The notes beneath the pieces are model-generated. The model made no database searches, was not told where the DNA came from, and saw only the letters and a list, made by a program, of their open reading frames with translations. Of a DNA stretch of 64,000 nt, positions 60,846 through 64,000 are shown in pieces; the first letter of the stretch is position 1, and each line of letters opens with the position of its first letter. The position numbers and the translations under genes were made by a program. Source of the DNA: JACQZU01 sp041908165 (GTDB taxonomy: Bacteria > Acidobacteriota > Holophagae > Holophagales > Holophagaceae); the NCBI GenBank assembly GCA_041908165.1, contig JAYRFV010000116.1, positions 70,318-134,317 on the forward strand, in the 5' to 3' direction.

Positions 60846-62264
60846 TTGTTCCAGTCCTTCGAGCAGGCCCACCAGCACATCCGCGAGCACGGCCTGCGGA
60901 TGGTCGACCTGAAGTTCAGCGACCTCTGGGGCCGCTGGCACCACGTCAGCATCCCGTCCTCCCAGTTCACCGAGCAGCTGTTCCGCGACGGGGTCGGCTT
61001 CGACGGCTCCAGCGTCGGCCTGAAGTCGGTCAAGTCCGGCGACATGGTGCTGATCCCCGACCTCGCGACCGGGTTCCAGGACCCGTTCTGGAACGATCCG
61101 ACCCTGTCCTTCATCTGTTCGGCCTTCGAGGCCGACAGCAAGGAGCCCTTCGACCACGATCCGCGCAACATCGTGATCCGCGCCGAGAAGCACCTGCGCG
61201 CCACCGGCATCGCCGACCAGAGCATCTGGGGTCCGGAGTACGAGTTCTACGTGTTCGACGACGTCGCCTTCGAGAACGGCGTGAACACGGCGTCCTACCG
61301 GGTCGACAGCCGGGAGGCCGCCTGGCACAGCCACGAGGGCGGCCACGGCCACCTGATCCCGCTGCACGGCGGCTACCACGCCATCGCCCCCAAGGACCAG
61401 CTGTACAACCTGCGCTCGGAGATGTGCCTGGAGCTGGAGGGCATGGGCGTCGAGGTGAAGTACCACCACCACGAGGTGGGAGGCCCGGGGCAGTGCGAGA
61501 TCGAGACGCCGCTGTTCCCGATCCTCAAGGCCGGCGACGCCACCCAGATGGTCAAGTACGTGGTGAAGATGGTGGCCCAGCGCAACGGCCAGACCGCCAC
61601 CTTCATGCCCAAGCCGCTGTTCGGCGAGGCCGGAAGCGGCATGCATTTCCACCAGATGCTGCACAAGGGCGGGAAGAACCTGTTCTACGACCCCGCCGGC
61701 TACGGCAACCTGAGCCAGGAGGCGCTCTGGTACATCGGCGGCATCCTCAAGCACGGCGCGGCGCTGCTGGCGATCACCAACCCCAGCACCAACAGCTACC
61801 GCCGGCTGGTGCCGGGCTTCGAGGCGCCGGTCAGCGCGTTCTTCTCCCTGGGCAACCGCTCGGCGGCCATCCGCGTGCCCAAGTACGCCGACCAGCCGGA
61901 AACGGCCCGCTTCGAGTTCCGGCCGCCGGACGCCACCTGCAACGTCTACCTGGCGCTGGCGGCCCAGCTGCTGGCGGGTCTCGACGGCATCCAGAACCGC
62001 ATCGACCCCACCGCCGAAGGCTTCGGCCCCATCGACCAGAACATCTTCAGCTGGACCGAGGCGCAGCGGACCCAGGTGCGCAGCCTGCCCACCAGCCTCA
62101 CCGAGGCCTGCGCGGCCCTCGAGCAGGACATGGGCTTCCTGCTGGCGGGCGGGGTCTTCGACCGGCTGCAGCTGGAGGACTACCTGAAGCACCTGCGGGC
62201 CCATGAATCTGACGTCCGCACCCGGCCCCATCCCTTCGAGATGTCCCTCTATTTCGATGTGTAG
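60846..62264 (+). CDS. glnA: Type I glutamine synthetase
   Basis: 472 residues. GFDGSSVGL, NEVGGPGQ-like HHEVGGPGQCEIE (metal site), MHFHQML and NPSTNSYRRLVPGFEAPVSAFFS (catalytic loop) identify GS-I. The adenylylation motif (NLYDLP in GS-I-beta) reads QNIFSWTEAQ, so the Tyr is Phe and control by GlnE adenylylation is unlikely. It makes glutamine from glutamate, ammonia and ATP. The start is TTG 60846 with GGGAGG 7 bp upstream; TAGAAT at 60819-60824 is a possible -10. Confidence 0.97.
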   Translation: MFQSFEQAHQHIREHGLRMVDLKFSDLWGRWHHVSIPSSQFTEQLFRDGVGFDGSSVGLKSVKSGDMVLIPDLATGFQDPFWNDPTLSFICSAFEADSKEPFDHDPRNIVIRAEKHLRATGIADQSIWGPEYEFYVFDDVAFENGVNTASYRVDSREAAWHSHEGGHGHLIPLHGGYHAIAPKDQLYNLRSEMCLELEGMGVEVKYHHHEVGGPGQCEIETPLFPILKAGDATQMVKYVVKMVAQRNGQTATFMPKPLFGEAGSGMHFHQMLHKGGKNLFYDPAGYGNLSQEALWYIGGILKHGAALLAITNPSTNSYRRLVPGFEAPVSAFFSLGNRSAAIRVPKYADQPETARFEFRPPDATCNVYLALAAQLLAGLDGIQNRIDPTAEGFGPIDQNIFSWTEAQRTQVRSLPTSLTEACAALEQDMGFLLAGGVFDRLQLEDYLKHLRAHESDVRTRPHPFEMSLYFDV

Positions 62265-62337
62265 GTAGGGGATGCGGGCGGCCCGGCGGCCCCCCGGCGA
62301 TCACCCCCTCCAGCCCCGGCCCGGAGGCAATTCTTCC

Positions 62338-62366
62338 TTGGGCCAAGGGGATTTCCGCGATACACT
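62338..62366 (+). promoter_or_regulatory. Predicted promoter of rpsP-khpA-rimM
   Basis: TTGGGC (62338-62343), 17-bp spacer and TACACT (62361-62366), 20 bp before the rpsP ATG. Confidence 0.6.
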
Positions 62367-62385
62367 GGCCCGCTCAGGAGTGACC

Positions 62386-62628
62386 ATGCTTTCGATCCGA
62401 CTTGCGCGCAAAGGGGCCAAGAAGCGTCCTTTCTACCACATCGTGGTGTCCGAGAACGACCGCATCCCCACCGGCCAGGCGCTCGAGATCATCGGCTTCA
62501 TGAACCCGGTCGCGGCCGAGGGCGAGACCCTGCGGATCGACGCCGACAAGGCCAAGGCCTGGCTGGCCAAGGGCGCCCGGCCGTCGAAGACGGTCCTGGA
62601 CCTGTTCAAGAAGAACGCGATCGCCTAG
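62386..62628 (+). CDS. rpsP: 30S ribosomal protein S16
   Basis: 80 residues with the S16 pattern: SIRLARKGAKKRPFYHIVVSENDRIPTG then EIIGFMNPVA and AKAWLAKGARPSKTV. Start ATG 62386 has AGGAG 6 bp upstream. It is the first gene of the conserved rpsP-khpA-rimM cluster. Confidence 0.97.
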   Translation: MLSIRLARKGAKKRPFYHIVVSENDRIPTGQALEIIGFMNPVAAEGETLRIDADKAKAWLAKGARPSKTVLDLFKKNAIA

Positions 62629-62720
62629 CTTCCTCCGGGGGTTCCTCGCTTCGCGACCACCGCACCGGCGGACCGCCCCGGACCCCCGCGCCCTTCGCAG
62701 GCGGAGCCTGCTCTGGGCTT
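62629..62720. repeat. Intergenic repeat copy B (downstream of rpsP)
   Basis: Aligns by eye with the spacer after the PilB/GspE gene (31927-32030), sharing CTCCGGGGGTTC, TCGCTTCGC, CGGCGGACCGCC and CCGGACCCC.GCGC in order. It also contains GCAGGC/GCCTGC (about 62697-62711), an inverted repeat similar to one in the 113-bp ruvC repeats. Confidence 0.45.
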
Positions 62721-62748
62721 CGCTCCCCGGTGCCTGGCTGGAGGTGTT

Positions 62749-63015
62749 GTGGATTTCGAGGCCTTCCTGAAGGACGTGCTGACGCCGATGGTGGACCATC
62801 CGGAGGCGCTGCGGGTCGAGGTGAGCGGCGAGGGCCGCCGCCGCGACGTGCTGATCCACGCCGAGCCCGGCGACCGCGGCCGCATCATCGGCAAGAGCGG
62901 GCGGATGATCTCCAGCCTGCGCACCCTGTGCCGGGCCGCCGGCGACAAGGCCGGCATCCAGGTCGAGGTGGAACTCTTCGACGAGGACGAGCGGCCGCCG
63001 CGGCGGGCCGACTGA
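62749..63015 (+). CDS. khpA: KH-domain RNA-binding protein KhpA
   Basis: 88 residues. The GXXG loop of the KH domain is GKSG (residues 48-51) in GRIIGKSGRMISSLR. KhpA (YlqC) is found between rpsP and rimM in many bacteria and binds RNA, often with KhpB. The start is GTG 62749 with GGAGG 4 bp upstream. Its stop overlaps the rimM ATG (TGATG). Confidence 0.95.
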   Translation: MDFEAFLKDVLTPMVDHPEALRVEVSGEGRRRDVLIHAEPGDRGRIIGKSGRMISSLRTLCRAAGDKAGIQVEVELFDEDERPPRRAD

Positions 63016-63563
63016 TGCTCCTGCTGGGCCAGCTGGCCAAGGTCCAGGGCCTGAAGGGCGAGTTCCTCCTGCACGCCCTCACCGACGCCCCCGACCAGCT
63101 GCCGAAAAAGCACGGTCTGGTGCTGGCGCCGCCCGGGCTGGACCTGCAGTCGGCCGAGCCCGGCGCCCCGGCACGCCCGGTCACGGTGCGCAGTTTCCGC
63201 TGGCACCAGGACCGGCCCTGCATCGCCTTCGACGGCATCCCCGACCGCACCGCCGCCGAGCCCTTCAAGGGCTGGGCCCTGTGGATGCCGGAGGCGGAGG
63301 CCGCCCTGGCCGCCGGCGAGAGCTTCCGCCACGATTGGGAGGGCTGCTCCGTGTACGTCGGCGGCCGCCTTGTCGGCGAGGTGCTGCACCTGCACCCCGC
63401 CCCGGGCGGCTACGACATGGTGGTGATGAAGGACCTGCGTCCCGGCCGCACCGGCGCCCGTGACATCCCCTACATCAAGGCATGGTGGACGCTGCGCCTG
63501 GCGGAACGGCGACTGGACCTGGACCCCCCCGAAGGCCTTCTGGACCTGGAAATCCCCGACTGA
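63015..63563 (+). CDS. rimM: Ribosome maturation factor RimM
   Basis: 182 residues. The N-terminal beta-barrel has LGQLAKVQGLKGEFLLHALTD and the C-terminal PRC-barrel domain has LVGEVLHLHPAPGGYDMVV and IPYIKAWW. It assists 30S assembly by binding S19 near the 16S 3' domain. The usual next gene, trmD, does not follow; instead there is a small RHH-like gene and tRNA-Arg. Confidence 0.95.
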   Translation: MLLLGQLAKVQGLKGEFLLHALTDAPDQLPKKHGLVLAPPGLDLQSAEPGAPARPVTVRSFRWHQDRPCIAFDGIPDRTAAEPFKGWALWMPEAEAALAAGESFRHDWEGCSVYVGGRLVGEVLHLHPAPGGYDMVVMKDLRPGRTGARDIPYIKAWWTLRLAERRLDLDPPEGLLDLEIPD

Positions 63564-63641
63564 AGCCCGCGTCCACATTGTGACGTAATAACATTGCAAG
63601 GTTGTGGTCAGGAAACGATGATTGGGGATCGAGGTGTCCCC

Positions 63642-63869
63642 ATGCCCCCCAAAGGTCCGACGACCCCCATGGAACCCATCACCGCCCGCATCAGCGAGGA
63701 GGCCGCCCGCCGCCTGCGGGTCGCTGCCGCCCTGGAGAACGCCACCACCGGCCAGCTGCTCGACCGCATCCTGCTCGAGACCCTCCCGCCCATCGAGAGC
63801 ATGGTCGGCCAGGCCTGGGACTACAACCGCCGCCGACCCTTCGTCGCCGAGCCGGCACCGGCCAAGTAG
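63642..63869 (+). CDS. Small ribbon-helix-helix-like protein
   Basis: 75 residues from ATG 63642, with GAGGTG 5 bp upstream (in-frame ATGs at 63594 and 63618 are alternatives). The middle, ITARISEEAARRLRVAAALENATTGQLLDRILLETL, fits the beta-strand then two-helix pattern of Arc/CopG-like RHH DNA-binding proteins. The C-terminal tail (VGQAWDYNRRRPFVAE) is not typical. The AT-rich upstream stretch (63573-63601) has ACATTG twice, possible autoregulation sites. No toxin gene follows within the window. Confidence 0.6.
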   Translation: MPPKGPTTPMEPITARISEEAARRLRVAAALENATTGQLLDRILLETLPPIESMVGQAWDYNRRRPFVAEPAPAK

Positions 63870-63923
63870 CCCCGCCGGCAGGCCGGTGCCTCGCCCGGTG
63901 TGCCAGAATGAAAGCCGGCCAGG

Positions 63924-64000
63924 GACCCCGTAGCTCAGCTGGATAGAGCGTCTCCCTCCTAAGGAGAAGGTCGCACGTTCGAATCGTGTCGGGGTCACCA
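63924..64000 (+). tRNA. tRNA-Arg(CCT)
   Basis: Complete 77-nt cloverleaf at the right edge: acceptor stem GACCCCG/CGGGGTC, D arm GCTCAGCTGGATAGAGC, anticodon stem TCTCC/GGAGA with loop CTCCTAA (anticodon CCT, reading AGG), T arm with TTCGAAT, and an encoded CCA end at 63998-64000. A tRNA 3' end is a common integration site; nothing beyond it is visible. Confidence 0.97.

Noticed and set aside
57743..61225. Very long minus-strand frame across ffh and glnA
   Set aside because: Most of it is antisense to ffh and glnA, and at its far end it runs out of frame over the DUF255 gene; no coherent domain is present.

Overview
The window is very GC-rich, densely coded DNA from a Gram-negative bacterium. 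It carries LPS-heptose genes (hldD and two family-9 heptosyltransferases), many lipoproteins, a type IV pilus/type II secretion ATPase, a large stock of PP2C/FHA/STK/GAF signalling proteins, and an ATP synthase Fo operon without F1 genes. This fits Acidobacteriota, most likely class Holophagae (Geothrix/Holophaga-like). That placement is an inference from gene content and codon use; no rRNA gene is present to confirm it.

Layout. 1-5 kb: a partial NtrC-type regulator, then glycosyltransferases, a DUF1573 protein and a DMT exporter. 5-12 kb: a FIST sensor protein coupled to a hybrid histidine kinase (minus strand), hldD, a YgiB-like lipoprotein with a YgiC-like ATP-grasp enzyme, then a 371-bp AT-rich leader. 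12-16.4 kb: a secreted beta-propeller and a minus-strand trio: a RelA/SpoT-fold-like protein, a STAS antagonist and a receiver-PP2C phosphatase. 16.5-30.1 kb: one long minus-strand energy block, nuoABCDHIJKLMN followed by atpZ, an AtpI-like gene, atpB and atpE. It lacks nuoEFG, and its NuoC carries an N-terminal ferredoxin domain. 30-38 kb: a PilB/GspE ATPase, a small lipoprotein, an MdlA-like ABC half-transporter, a compact Opp-like cassette ending in a peroxiredoxin, and a glycosyltransferase. 38-46 kb: thioredoxin, thioesterase, GAF protein, cysS, mscL, a heptosyltransferase and a tandem pair of secreted paralogues. 46-57 kb: a 12-blade NHL-repeat lipoprotein, RNase R, a globin, an FHA-GAF-PP2C protein divergent from a PEGA-type Ser/Thr kinase, a pentapeptide-repeat protein, and ruvC, whose 3' end is copied in a 113-bp tandem repeat. 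57-64 kb: a DUF255 thioredoxin-domain protein, ffh, glnA, the rpsP-khpA-rimM ribosome cluster, a small RHH-like protein and tRNA-Arg(CCT).

How the parts fit. The 16.5-30.1 kb block couples a complex-I-like proton pump to the Fo sector of ATP synthase. The ferredoxin-NuoC fusion, together with the missing NADH module, suggests electron entry from something other than NADH, or a dehydrogenase module encoded elsewhere. The signalling genes suggest two partner-switching or phosphatase hubs whose anti-sigma kinase is not in the window. hldD and the scattered GT9/GT4/GT2 genes serve outer-membrane glycan assembly.

The most novel-looking items are the ferredoxin-NuoC fusion, a 31-codon ORF tucked between nuoD and nuoH, the Rel-like/STAS/PP2C trio, and the 113-bp repeat at the end of ruvC.
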